Part shown: positions 23,257 to 31,318 of the stretch, in pieces | Layout of the letters: each line of letters opens with the position of its first letter | Numbering within the stretch: position 1 is the first letter of the stretch | Assembly (NCBI RefSeq): GCF_040409955.1 | Contig: NZ_CP123385.1 | Span: forward strand, 851,501-915,500 | Direction of reading: 5' to 3' | DNA length: 64,000 bases | From: Salipiger sp. H15 | GTDB taxonomy: Bacteria > Pseudomonadota > Alphaproteobacteria > Rhodobacterales > Rhodobacteraceae | Program-made: the position numbers and the translations under genes | The notes under the pieces: model-generated | Told to the model about the DNA's origin: nothing | What the model saw: the letters and a program-made list of their open reading frames with translations, nothing else | The model's database searches: none

Positions 23257-25361
23257 TGCGCGACACCTTCGATTTCCCCGAGCTGCCCGACCGCGCCTTC
23301 ACCGGCCTGCCGCTGATCGTCGACAGCTTCGCCGGCGGCGGCGGGGCCAGCACCGGCATCGAGATGGCGCTCGGCCGCGGGCCCGACATCGCGATCAACC
23401 ACAACCCGGCGGCGCTGGCGCTGCACGCGGCGAACCACCCCGAGACGCTGCACCTCTCCGAGAACGTCTACCGCGTCGATCCGCTGGACCACCTCGCGGG
23501 CAAGCACATCGGCCTCATGTGGTTCAGCCCGGACTGCAAGCACTTCAGCAAGGCCAAGGGTGGCAAGCCCGTGGCGCGCAACATCCGCGATCTCGCGTGG
23601 ATCATCCCCGGCTGGATCGAGCGCATCCAGAAGAGCGGCGGGCGCGTCGACGTCGTGCTGATGGAGAACGTCGAGGAGTTCGCCGGCTGGGGCCCGCTGA
23701 TCGAGACCGAGCGCGGCCTGATGCCCTGCCCCGACCGCAAGGGCGAGACCTTCGCCACCTGGTGCAAGGCCATCCGCAAGCTCGGCGGCAAGATCGAGCG
23801 CCGCGAGCTGCGCGCCTGCGACTATGGCGCGCCGACGATCCGCAAGCGACTCTTCGTCGCCATCCGCTTCGACGGTCAGCGCATCGTCTGGCCTGCGCCG
23901 ACGCACGGCGCGCCGGACTCGCCCGAGGTGATGGCGGGCAAGCTGCTGCCCTGGCGCACCGCGGCGGAATGCATCGACTGGTCGCTGCCCTGCCCGAGCA
24001 TCTTCGACAGCAAGGCCGAAGTCATGGAAAAGCACGGGCTGCGCGCCGTGCGACCGCTGGCCGACAACACGCTCGCCCGTGTCGCCAAGGGGCTGCGCCG
24101 CTACGTGCTGGACGCCGGGCACCCCTACCTCGTGAGCATCGCCCACGGCGACAGCGGCGGCCGCCGGGAATACCCGCTGACCGAGCCGCATGGCGTGGTC
24201 ACCGCGGGCGGCATCTCGCACGCGGTGGTCACGCCCACGCTGATGCGCCAGTTCAAGTGCTCGAGCGCCGCCGACATCGACATGCCTTCGCCCACCATCA
24301 CCGCCGGCGGCGGCGGGAAGACCGCGCTCATCGCTCCTTCGATCGCGAAGTTCATGACCGGCGCCACTGGCAGCGACATCGCCGCCCCGCTCCCCACGGT
24401 CACCGCCAACAGCTACCTCAAGCGCCCGGGTGGCGCGGCACCGCTCGGCATCCTCGCGCCGCTGCTGGCCAGCCTGAAGGGCACCACGCGCCGCATGGGC
24501 CCCGTGCTGCAGCCACACCCCACCATCTGCGCCGAGGGCAACCACAGCGCCATCGTGGCGCCGGTGCTGACCTACGCGCAGCAGGGCGGCCGCTGCCGGT
24601 CGATCGAGGATCCGCACCACACCATCTGCGCGAGCAAGAAAGACCAGAACAGCATGATCGCCGCGACCATGGTGCATGTCGGGAACGGCGAGCGGAAAGG
24701 CCAGGCGCCCCGCGCGCTCGACATCACAGCGCCGCTCAACACCGTCGTGGCGGGAGGCGTGAAGCAATACCCGGTCGCGGCCTTCCTCGCCCAGCAGAAC
24801 AACGACGGGCGCGGCGTTCATCCGGGCCGCCCCGCCGGTGAGCCGCTCTCCACGGTCACCCGCTCCGGCAGCCAACAGACACCCGTCGCCGCATGGCTTG
24901 CGAAATACTACGGCACCGGCGACGGCGCGCCCGCCACCGAACCGATGCACACGATCACCACCAAGGATCGGATCGTGCCGATGCAAGCCGCGCTCGCGGC
25001 CCCACCCTTCGACGACAGCCACGCGCCACGCGCCCGCCAGGTGGCGGAGTTGCTGCGCCAGCACGGGCTCTGGGATGACCGCGAGTTCGTCACCGTCGAG
25101 ATCGGCGGCACGTCCTTCGTCATCGTCGACCTGGGCATGCGGATGCTCACCCCGCGCGAGCTCTTCAACGCTCAGGGCTTCCCGTCCGACTACGTGATCG
25201 AGGGTGTCTGGCACGAGCGCAGCGGCGAGTGGGAATTCGAGTCCTTCCCGAAGGATGTGCAGGTGTCCTGCGTCGGGAACAGCGTCTGCCCGCCGTTGGC
25301 CGAGGCTTTGGTGCGCTCGAACTGCGCGCATCTGATCGAAGCACATGAGGTCGCGGCATGA
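23256..25361 (+). CDS. C5-cytosine DNA methyltransferase with repeated target-recognition region
   Basis: 701 residues. Motif I is FAGGGGASTGIEMALG, motif IV SPDCKHFSKAKGG (PDC in place of the usual PPC, a form seen in phage enzymes), motif VI MENVEEF, motif VIII YGAPTIRKRLF, motif IX TPRELFNAQGFP and motif X VGNSVCPPLAEAL. Between motifs VIII and IX (about residues 310-582) lie eight imperfect repeats of a PTITAGG...AP type. Ordinary Dcm-type enzymes have one target domain and about 400 residues, so this may have several specificities, protecting phage DNA from restriction. It is part of the early operon with GapR and the integrase. Start overlaps the previous stop. Confidence 0.9.
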   Translation: MRDTFDFPELPDRAFTGLPLIVDSFAGGGGASTGIEMALGRGPDIAINHNPAALALHAANHPETLHLSENVYRVDPLDHLAGKHIGLMWFSPDCKHFSKAKGGKPVARNIRDLAWIIPGWIERIQKSGGRVDVVLMENVEEFAGWGPLIETERGLMPCPDRKGETFATWCKAIRKLGGKIERRELRACDYGAPTIRKRLFVAIRFDGQRIVWPAPTHGAPDSPEVMAGKLLPWRTAAECIDWSLPCPSIFDSKAEVMEKHGLRAVRPLADNTLARVAKGLRRYVLDAGHPYLVSIAHGDSGGRREYPLTEPHGVVTAGGISHAVVTPTLMRQFKCSSAADIDMPSPTITAGGGGKTALIAPSIAKFMTGATGSDIAAPLPTVTANSYLKRPGGAAPLGILAPLLASLKGTTRRMGPVLQPHPTICAEGNHSAIVAPVLTYAQQGGRCRSIEDPHHTICASKKDQNSMIAATMVHVGNGERKGQAPRALDITAPLNTVVAGGVKQYPVAAFLAQQNNDGRGVHPGRPAGEPLSTVTRSGSQQTPVAAWLAKYYGTGDGAPATEPMHTITTKDRIVPMQAALAAPPFDDSHAPRARQVAELLRQHGLWDDREFVTVEIGGTSFVIVDLGMRMLTPRELFNAQGFPSDYVIEGVWHERSGEWEFESFPKDVQVSCVGNSVCPPLAEALVRSNCAHLIEAHEVAA

Positions 25362-25714
25362 GTGGCGTCGCCCACCAAATGCCCCGGATTGGGGGGACAT
25401 TTTCCAAACCGGGGCAACAGGTAATACAAAAGTGCTGTCTTCAAAAGTTTGCCCTTCGCCTCGGCGCCGGGAAAATTCCGGCAACTTCTTCCGAGGGATC
25501 GTCAGGCGGATCAGCCCACTCACGGACCATGCTCACATTGCGACGAATTCTCGCCGCAATCTACAGACCTCACCCGGCGGTTGCCGAGACTCCCGTGGGC
25601 ATCAACCGGAAAGAAGACGCCGCACCACATAGAGTAGGTGCGCACCTAAGCGCACCGATGGAAAAGCAGGCATTACTCGGCTCGCTCGACTTCGGGCACG
25701 GAATCGAACGATGA
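25358..25714 (+). CDS. Hypothetical phage protein (uncertain)
   Basis: 118 residues if started at ATG 25358, which overlaps the methyltransferase stop (ATGA); its stop at 25712..25714 also overlaps the next ATG (ATGA). An internal ATG at 25529 would give 61 residues. Composition is mixed and no domain is recognised; the first part reads like translated intergenic DNA, with GCCCCGG and CCGGGGC forming a possible hairpin near 25382..25416. The two ATGA overlaps favour a real gene, the unremarkable protein argues against it. Confidence 0.35.
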   Translation: MSGVAHQMPRIGGTFSKPGQQVIQKCCLQKFALRLGAGKIPATSSEGSSGGSAHSRTMLTLRRILAAIYRPHPAVAETPVGINRKEDAAPHRVGAHLSAPMEKQALLGSLDFGHGIER

Positions 25715-25932
25715 CTCTTATCTTCGACAAGTCCGATCTGCCCGGCAGCCCCAGCGTAAGGCGCATGCACTTCGCCGAGGCAGGCAACCTTCCCGGCGGC
25801 GCACTAGGCGTCCGGTTCAAGTGCTCGCGCTGCCAGCACGATTCTGTCTGGTTCGCTGATGAATGGACGGCTGGCGAGAACCGACGCAGGCACCCCTGCC
25901 CGACCTGCGACCCCTCAATCAAATTAACCTAG
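25711..25932 (+). CDS. Small zinc-ribbon-like phage protein
   Basis: 73 residues. Two CxxC pairs (FKCSRCQHDS and HPCPTCDPS) separated by about 26 residues suggest a zinc ribbon. The N-terminus MTLIFDKSDLPGSPSVRRMH is unremarkable. It overlaps the stop of the preceding ORF and is followed 10 bases later by a 54-aa ORF and then the integrase. A DNA-binding or protein-interaction role is plausible, as for many small phage zinc proteins, but not shown. Confidence 0.55.
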   Translation: MTLIFDKSDLPGSPSVRRMHFAEAGNLPGGALGVRFKCSRCQHDSVWFADEWTAGENRRRHPCPTCDPSIKLT

Positions 25933-25942
25933 GAGACCTGAC

Positions 25943-26107
25943 ATGGGACATCGTTTCAGCCTGACGCAGAAGCAAGTGCGCGACCTCATAGCGATGACTC
26001 CGCCGGGGTATGTGCCGAGTTTTACGGTCACCTTTGCACAGTCAAACGATCGCCAGCAGGATGACACCAATAGAGAACCCAATCCGGCGGACCTCATTGA
26101 ACCATGA
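25943..26107 (+). CDS. Small ORF (54 aa) coupled to the integrase
   Basis: ATG 25943 with AGGAGAC upstream. The product MGHRFSLTQKQVRDLIAMTPPG... ends in a charged tail (NREPNPADLIEP). Its stop overlaps the integrase start (ATGA), so the two are translationally coupled. Excisionases often sit here, but no winged-helix pattern is evident in so short a protein; a Xis role is only a suggestion from position. Confidence 0.5.
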   Translation: MGHRFSLTQKQVRDLIAMTPPGYVPSFTVTFAQSNDRQQDDTNREPNPADLIEP

Positions 26108-27156
26108 CCAAGGGAAAAGACCTTCCAAGCTACATCCATCGCCGAAAGCGCGATGGCGTCCTGCTGTTCAGGAAGCGGTACGCCGGAAAGATCGTGGAAA
26201 TCCGTCTTGAGACGCAGTTCTCGGAGGATGAGCCGGTTCCGTTTGCGCTTCACCAAGAGCGCGAACGGTTGCTGAACGCGCCTGCTCCTGTGCGAGGAGG
26301 CCAAGACGTGGCCGCTGCCATACGAGCCTACCGCGCAGCACCAAAATACCAGGACCTGAAGCGCCGGACACGCGACGACTACGAGAAGCATCTTCCCTAT
26401 TTCGAAGAGAAGCTCGGACATCTCTCACCAAGGCAGATCGAGAGGCACCACGTCATCGCCTGGCGCGATGCCTGGGCGAAGAAGAAGAGCCCCCATTTCT
26501 CAAACTACCGCCTGCGCGTTCTTTCGATTGTGATGGAACACGCTAAGGACATTGGCCTGCTGACGAAGGCCGAGGAAAATCCGGCGAAGGGCATCAAGGC
26601 GCTGAAATACGAGAAACAGGACCGGGAACCGTGGCCGGACACCAAGGTCGCTGCGTTCCGCAAGACATATGCCTACGGGACCCGAGAGCGAACACTCTTC
26701 GAGCTATGCCTGGGCACGGGACAGCGCATAGGCGACGTGCTGCGCATGCAGTGGGGGCATATTGTCGACGACACCATTTTGGTGCGGCAGGGGAAGACAG
26801 GCACGCGGCTCGAGATTCCAATTACGCCGAACCTGGCGGCGGCGCTGGCTTCCACTGAGCGAACGAGCCTTTTCATTCTTACGAAAGACATGTCGAAGAC
26901 GAAGCGCCCGGGCCAGTGGGAGTATCGTGGCGCATCAGACGCGATGCGAGCCGCGCGGGAAGCCGTAGGCGCCGAAGCATACGATCTGCACGCGCTACGC
27001 TACACAGCCGCCGTCGAACTCCTCCTCGCGGGTTGCAGCGACGACTTGATCGCGGCGGTCACAGGGCAGAGCGCCGCCATGGTCAGGCACTACACCCGGC
27101 ACGTCCGGCAGCGGGTCCGGGCGCGCGAAGCGCAGGACAGACGGGACCGATTTTAA
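26104..27156 (+). CDS. int: Tyrosine recombinase, phage integrase
   Basis: 350 residues. After an N-terminal arm-binding segment (MTKGKDLPSYIHRRKRDG), a SAM-like core-binding domain spans about residues 65-165. The catalytic domain shows the first Arg in LGTGQRIGDVLRMQW, the HxxR box in LHALRYTAAVEL, and the nucleophilic Tyr in VRHYTRHVRQ. The GH of the third box reads GQS. It catalyses integration and excision at the attachment site, which is expected just downstream; a tRNA-Cys fragment lies 94 bases beyond the stop. It ends the plus-strand early operon. Confidence 0.9.
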   Translation: MTKGKDLPSYIHRRKRDGVLLFRKRYAGKIVEIRLETQFSEDEPVPFALHQERERLLNAPAPVRGGQDVAAAIRAYRAAPKYQDLKRRTRDDYEKHLPYFEEKLGHLSPRQIERHHVIAWRDAWAKKKSPHFSNYRLRVLSIVMEHAKDIGLLTKAEENPAKGIKALKYEKQDREPWPDTKVAAFRKTYAYGTRERTLFELCLGTGQRIGDVLRMQWGHIVDDTILVRQGKTGTRLEIPITPNLAAALASTERTSLFILTKDMSKTKRPGQWEYRGASDAMRAAREAVGAEAYDLHALRYTAAVELLLAGCSDDLIAAVTGQSAAMVRHYTRHVRQRVRAREAQDRRDRF

Positions 27157-27249
27157 CCGGAAATCACCGCCACACATTCCCGCTTTGTTCTTCATTTGTC
27201 CGGGGCTACCACCGCACAAAAAAGATTATATTTTCAGGGGTTTGTTGCT

Positions 27250-27289
27250 GGATTTGCAATCCGCTGCGTCACCACTCCGCCAACTCGCC
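27250..27289 (-). tRNA. tRNA-Cys (GCA), 5' half only, probable prophage attachment site
   Basis: Read on the minus strand from 27289: GGCGAGTTGGCGGAGTGGTG, then the D-arm end and GGATTGCAAATCC, the anticodon stem-loop of tRNA-Cys (anticodon GCA). The match to a tRNA-Cys stops right after the anticodon stem; the bases beyond (AGCAACAAACCCC) do not form a variable loop or T arm. The 3' half is therefore missing here. The break lies 94 bases from the integrase stop, so the anticodon stem-loop is probably the crossover core. The host flank carries the 5' half. Confidence 0.75.
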
Positions 27290-27409
27290 GGGGGTGTGGC
27301 ACTCCATAAGTTCCTTGCGGAGTGCCGTCAAGAAGATAAGCGGAGCCCCGAGCACGGGCGACGCGACGGAGGCGGAGCTCCGCGCCGGACCTGCCCGGAG
27401 CCCCGCGGC

Positions 27410-28312
27410 TCAGCCCATCGCCTTGGGCGCGAGGTAGCCGAAGCGTTCCATGATCGCCGCGCAGTTCTTCTGGATCATCCCCGCGACCTCGGGCGCGAGA
27501 GAGGCCCGCGCGGCCTCGTTCACGTCCTCGCGCATGTGCCCGTTGACCCGATCGAAGGCGTGGAACGTGTCGACCTTGCGCGTGCCCACGACCCGGCCCT
27601 GCGCGTCGGTGATGCGCTCCTTGCTCTGGAGGCACAGGCCCCGCGTCGCGCCGGGCTCCAGCCCGCAGAGCTCGAAGACCTCGTCCACGGTCTTGCGGAA
27701 ATCGACGATCATGTCCTCGAGACGCACCACCTTCAGCGGCAGGCCCCGCGCCTCGAGCCGCAGCAGCGTCTCGCCGAAATAGCGGTAGAGCGGCAGGATC
27801 TGCGATGGGTCGGCGCCGCGCGCCATCATGCTCTCGCAGATGCCGTAGGGGTCGCGCACCAGCCCGACGAAACGCGCGCCGGGATAGATCCGGTCGAGCT
27901 CGGTGGCGAGGCCGATGTTGTAGTTCATCACCTTCACCAGCATCCGCCCGCGCCCGAGCGGGAAGCTCGGGCCCAGTCCCTGCGCCGCCAGCGCGCGCTT
28001 GTAGCGGCGCACCTCGGGCAGGTTGCGATCGGTCGCGCGGGCGAGCTCGCGGGCGATCCAGGCGCGGTCGCGCGGGAGCAGCGGGCCGGGAGCGTGGCGC
28101 GGGTTCAGGATGTCGCCGCTGCGCAGCGCGGTCGGCAGGTAGCCCGCCAGCGTGCGCAGCACCTCGGCGCGCGGCGCCGGCCGCGGGCGCAGCACCTCGT
28201 GCATCTCGCCGTCGGGCCAGACCGTGTCGGGGTGCGAGCGCAGCGCGTTCAGCATCTGGTTGGTGCCGCCGCGCTGCAGGCCGAGAAGGAAGATCGGGGC
28301 CGTGTCGGTCAT
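27410..28312 (-). CDS. Sulfotransferase family protein
   Basis: 300 residues. The PAPS-binding loop is LLGLQRGGTNQMLNAL near residue 10, a P-loop-like segment of the 5'-phosphosulfate motif; the 3'-phosphate motif is RFVGLVRDPYGICESM around residue 150. Such enzymes move sulfate from PAPS to sugars or other acceptors. It follows two glycosyltransferases in the same direction and three bases after the second, so it probably sulfates an exported polysaccharide or its lipid-linked repeat. It is the first chromosomal gene after the prophage end. Confidence 0.8.
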   Translation of the reverse strand: MTDTAPIFLLGLQRGGTNQMLNALRSHPDTVWPDGEMHEVLRPRPAPRAEVLRTLAGYLPTALRSGDILNPRHAPGPLLPRDRAWIARELARATDRNLPEVRRYKRALAAQGLGPSFPLGRGRMLVKVMNYNIGLATELDRIYPGARFVGLVRDPYGICESMMARGADPSQILPLYRYFGETLLRLEARGLPLKVVRLEDMIVDFRKTVDEVFELCGLEPGATRGLCLQSKERITDAQGRVVGTRKVDTFHAFDRVNGHMREDVNEAARASLAPEVAGMIQKNCAAIMERFGYLAPKAMG

Positions 28313-28315
28313 GGA

Positions 28316-29560
28316 TCAGCCCCTCCCCGCCGCGGCGGCGCGCGTGCCGGCGCCAAGCTCGATGTACTGGCCGAGCAGCGCCCGCGCGGTCTGGCGGATG
28401 TCGTAGCTCTCGGCCACGGTGCGCAGCGCGGCCGCACCGAGGCGGGCGCGCAGCTCGGCATCGCCCGCCAGCCGCTCGAGCGCCCCGGCCAGCGCGGCGC
28501 GATCGTCGACGTCGAAGAGCAGCCCGTTCTCGCCGTCGACCATGAAGTCGACCGCCCCGCCGGTCCGCGCCGTGATGCAGGCAAGGCCCGAGGCGCAGGC
28601 CTCGAGCAGCGCGTTCGACAGGCCCTCGCGGGCCGAAGGCAGCACGAAGACATCCACCGCGCGCAAGAGGTTCGGCATGTCCGAGACGTGGCCCAGCATC
28701 CGCACCCCCGGCTGTTCGAGCAGCGCGGCCGCGATCTCGTCCCCCTCGCCGAAGGTCGCCTGGTAGCCCGAGCCCGAGGCGCGGTTGGCCCCGGCGATGG
28801 CGAGCGTCGCCTGCGGGATGCGGGCGCGGATGTCGCGCCAGGCCTCGAGCAGCAGCGGCAGGCGCTTCTGCGCGGCGAGGCGCCCGGCAAACAGGAAGAG
28901 CGGCCCCGAGGGCAACCCGAAGCCAAGGCGCAGCTTGTCCTTCTCGACCTGGCTCCGTGCCGGGAAGAAGCGCGCGCCGTCGACGCCGTTCGGAATGAAG
29001 CGCAGCTTCTCCGCCGGCACGCCGAGGTCGGCCAGCTCGCCCTGGATCTCGCGGCTCACCATCGGGAACCGGTCCACCGCGCGCGCCATGTAGGCGAGCC
29101 GGCGGCGGCCGAGGGGCTTCTGCGCGATGGAGCTCGCCTCGCCGCCGCACATGGGCTTGGCCAGCAGCGGGGCGTCGGTCCAGCGCTTCCCGAGCGCCCC
29201 GGCGAGCGCGGGCGTGAAGAGCGAGTGGCAATGGATCACGTCGGGGTTGAGTTCGCGCACCATGCGCGCCGCCCCGAGGATGAAGCCGACGGCCTTGACC
29301 GGCTTGCGCATGGCGATGCGCCGCACCTTCACGCCGTCGATCGTCTCGGCGGCGGAGAGGCCGGGGTAGCGCCGGGTGAGGATGTAGACCTCGTGCCCCT
29401 GCTCGATCATCAGCCCGGCGAGTTGCGCGACCTGCTTCTCGGCGCCGCCGACGATCGGGTGATAGGACGAGATGATCATGCAGATGCGCAGCGGCCGGGT
29501 CGCGGCAGGATCCGTCAGGCCGGTCGTGCGGGTAAGGGAAGAGGTGCTGCCGGGGGTCAT
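28316..29560 (-). CDS. Glycosyltransferase, GT4 family
   Basis: 414 residues from ATG 29560 (MTPGSTSSLTRTTGL). GT-B fold: N-terminal ICMIISSYHPIVGGAEKQV with the GG loop, and C-terminal nucleotide-binding part with FLFAGRLAAQKRLPLLLEAW and the E-x7-E motif in AREGLSNALLEACASG. Retaining sugar transferases of this family use nucleotide sugars to extend polysaccharides. It overlaps the preceding glycosyltransferase stop (ATGA) and is followed by the sulfotransferase. Acceptor and sugar are unknown. Confidence 0.85.
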   Translation of the reverse strand: MTPGSTSSLTRTTGLTDPAATRPLRICMIISSYHPIVGGAEKQVAQLAGLMIEQGHEVYILTRRYPGLSAAETIDGVKVRRIAMRKPVKAVGFILGAARMVRELNPDVIHCHSLFTPALAGALGKRWTDAPLLAKPMCGGEASSIAQKPLGRRRLAYMARAVDRFPMVSREIQGELADLGVPAEKLRFIPNGVDGARFFPARSQVEKDKLRLGFGLPSGPLFLFAGRLAAQKRLPLLLEAWRDIRARIPQATLAIAGANRASGSGYQATFGEGDEIAAALLEQPGVRMLGHVSDMPNLLRAVDVFVLPSAREGLSNALLEACASGLACITARTGGAVDFMVDGENGLLFDVDDRAALAGALERLAGDAELRARLGAAALRTVAESYDIRQTARALLGQYIELGAGTRAAAAGRG

Positions 29561-30750
29561 TGGCCGCCCTCCGATGCCGGTTCCGCCGTGCCGGCACTGG
29601 GCACCGGCGCCCTGCCCGCGGTGAGCGTCGAGAGAAGCTCGACCCACTTGGCCACCATGGTCTCCTTGTCGAAGAGGGTCACGGCGCGGTGCCGCCCGGC
29701 GGCGGCATAGGGGTCGCGCAGCCCCGGGTCGTGCAGCACGCCCTCGAGCGCCCCGGCCAGCGCCGCGGCATCGCCCGCGGCAACGAGCCGCCCGCTGACA
29801 CCGTCCTCGAGCGCGTCGGAACAGCCGTCCACGTCCGTCGAGATGCAGCAGCAGCCGCTGGCCATGGCCTCGAGCAGGGTGATCGGCAGCCCCTCCCAAT
29901 GCGAGCTGAGGACGTAGATGTCGAAGGCCTGCAGCGCAGCCACCGGGTCGGACTGCCAGCCCAGCATCCGCACCTTGTCCGAAAGACCCGCCGCGGCCAG
30001 CGCCTGCGTCACCTCGCCTTCGAGCCGGCCCTCGCCCGCCATCACGAATTGCACCTGCGGATAGCGCGCGACGAGGCCGCGCAGTGCCTCGATGTAGTCG
30101 AGCGGGGCCTTCTGCGGCTCCATCCGCCCCATCCAGCCGACGACCGGCCGGTCCGGATCGAGCCCCAGCGCCCGGCGCGCCGCGGCCCTGTCCGTGGCCG
30201 GGCGGAAGCGCTCGACGTCCACCCCCGTGCGGATCACGCTGACCCGGTCCGGCGGCATCAGCTTCGCCTTGAGCGTTTCCTGCCGGGCATATTCGGTCAG
30301 GGTCACGACGTGCCCGCCGAAACCGCGGGCGGCAAAGTCGAGCGCCCAGTAGAACGGCGCCTTGGCGCCCTGCACGCGGCGCTGGAACGGCATCGAGGCC
30401 TGCCGGTAGACCACCGGCCGCCCGGTGATCCTGCCGGCGGCGCGGCCGATGAAGCCCGACTTGCTGCCATGGCAGACGATCACGTCGGCCTCGTGCTCGC
30501 GGCTGGCGGTGATGACCCGGCGCAGCACGCGCGCGTCACCGCCGAGATCTATACTGTAGCGCGCCATCTCCACCGGCTCGGCGCCGAGGCCGCGCCGCGC
30601 GAGATCGGCGGCATAGGACTCGGAGTTCTCGGACAGGCACAGCGTGTGCGAGTGCACCCCGATCCGCCGGAGCTCTGTCAGGAGCAGCTTGTTGTAGAGA
30701 GCAATGCCCCCGGTCGACTTCGTCAGGGCTAGCAGACTGAGCTGTCGCAT
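29557..30750 (-). CDS. Glycosyltransferase, GT4 family
   Basis: 397 residues beginning MRQLSLLALTKSTGGIALYN, with the GG loop of GT-B enzymes. The C-terminal domain has VVGWMGRMEPQKAPLDYIEAL and the E-x7-E motif in HWEGLPITLLEAMASG. It is the first gene of a three-gene operon (two glycosyltransferases, sulfotransferase) and probably acts in exopolysaccharide or capsule synthesis. It faces the 568-base region shared with the lyase-like gene. Acceptor unknown. Confidence 0.85.
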   Translation of the reverse strand: MRQLSLLALTKSTGGIALYNKLLLTELRRIGVHSHTLCLSENSESYAADLARRGLGAEPVEMARYSIDLGGDARVLRRVITASREHEADVIVCHGSKSGFIGRAAGRITGRPVVYRQASMPFQRRVQGAKAPFYWALDFAARGFGGHVVTLTEYARQETLKAKLMPPDRVSVIRTGVDVERFRPATDRAAARRALGLDPDRPVVGWMGRMEPQKAPLDYIEALRGLVARYPQVQFVMAGEGRLEGEVTQALAAAGLSDKVRMLGWQSDPVAALQAFDIYVLSSHWEGLPITLLEAMASGCCCISTDVDGCSDALEDGVSGRLVAAGDAAALAGALEGVLHDPGLRDPYAAAGRHRAVTLFDKETMVAKWVELLSTLTAGRAPVPSAGTAEPASEGGQ

Positions 30751-31318
30751 GGGTAATCCACGTTATGAGAAACAAATCGGCTTAAATGTCTTAGATTTCG
30801 AGCCCGGAGATGCCGTGGCATCACCGGATCCCAGCGTCGATTCGGCCGAAATCGACCGTTGCCGCGGGGGCAGCATACGATGCTTGTGGCGATTATGCCG
30901 CAGCACTTCCGCAGCGAACAGTGCAAACCCGAACCGCGCCCATTTTTTGGGCAGCGGCGGCTCGGCGGTTTCCCGCATCTTCGCCCGCGACACAAAGCGT
31001 GTCCATTGTAGATAATTAACTTAACGTTAATGTACAAAACACGTTTGAACTTAACTACCTACGTCCGGCGCGTTCCGACGGCGCGCTCAAGTCCGGACAA
31101 GGTTCCGCCTCATTTCCATTTCCGTATCACACTTTTAACGGGATTTTTTCACCCGAAGGCGGGATTCCGCCCTGCCCAGGTCGGCGGAAAGCCACCCAGT
31201 ACCCCAAGGTAAAGTTGCAGAAGGCATGCGTCCCGAGCGCCGTCCGAGTATCCGGTGGCCACTGCGAAGGAACTACTCACACACAACATAAAGCTAAGTA
31301 CTGGGACTAAGACACACA
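30751..31318. other. Divergent intergenic region with palindromes, no gene seen
   Basis: 568 bases between the glycosyltransferase operon (minus) and the lyase-like gene (plus). It is AT-richer than its surroundings and holds a near-palindrome GTCGATTCGGCCGAAATCGAC at 30836..30856, a hairpin GATGCCGTGGCATC at 30809..30822, and TTAACTTAACGTTAA near 31016. No ORF on either strand looks real. It probably contains both promoters and operator sites; no -35/-10 pair is clear enough to call. Confidence 0.5.

Noticed and set aside
25382..25416. Terminator after the methyltransferase gene from GCCCCGG/CCGGGGC
   Set aside because: Only a 7-bp stem with a 21-base loop, and genes on both sides overlap by ATGA junctions, so termination is unlikely.
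23250..25523. A 757-codon open frame antisense to the methyltransferase gene
   Set aside because: Composition is typical of the opposite strand of a GC-rich gene, and the plus-strand gene has all C5-methyltransferase motifs.
27298..27326. Terminator for the sulfotransferase operon from the GGCACTCC/GGAGTGCC hairpin
   Set aside because: The stem is 8 bp with a 13-base loop and no U tract; it may be part of the tRNA promoter or attachment region instead.
27185..29710. An 841-codon plus-strand frame over the sulfotransferase and glycosyltransferase genes
   Set aside because: Antisense shadow; the minus-strand frames carry clear family motifs.
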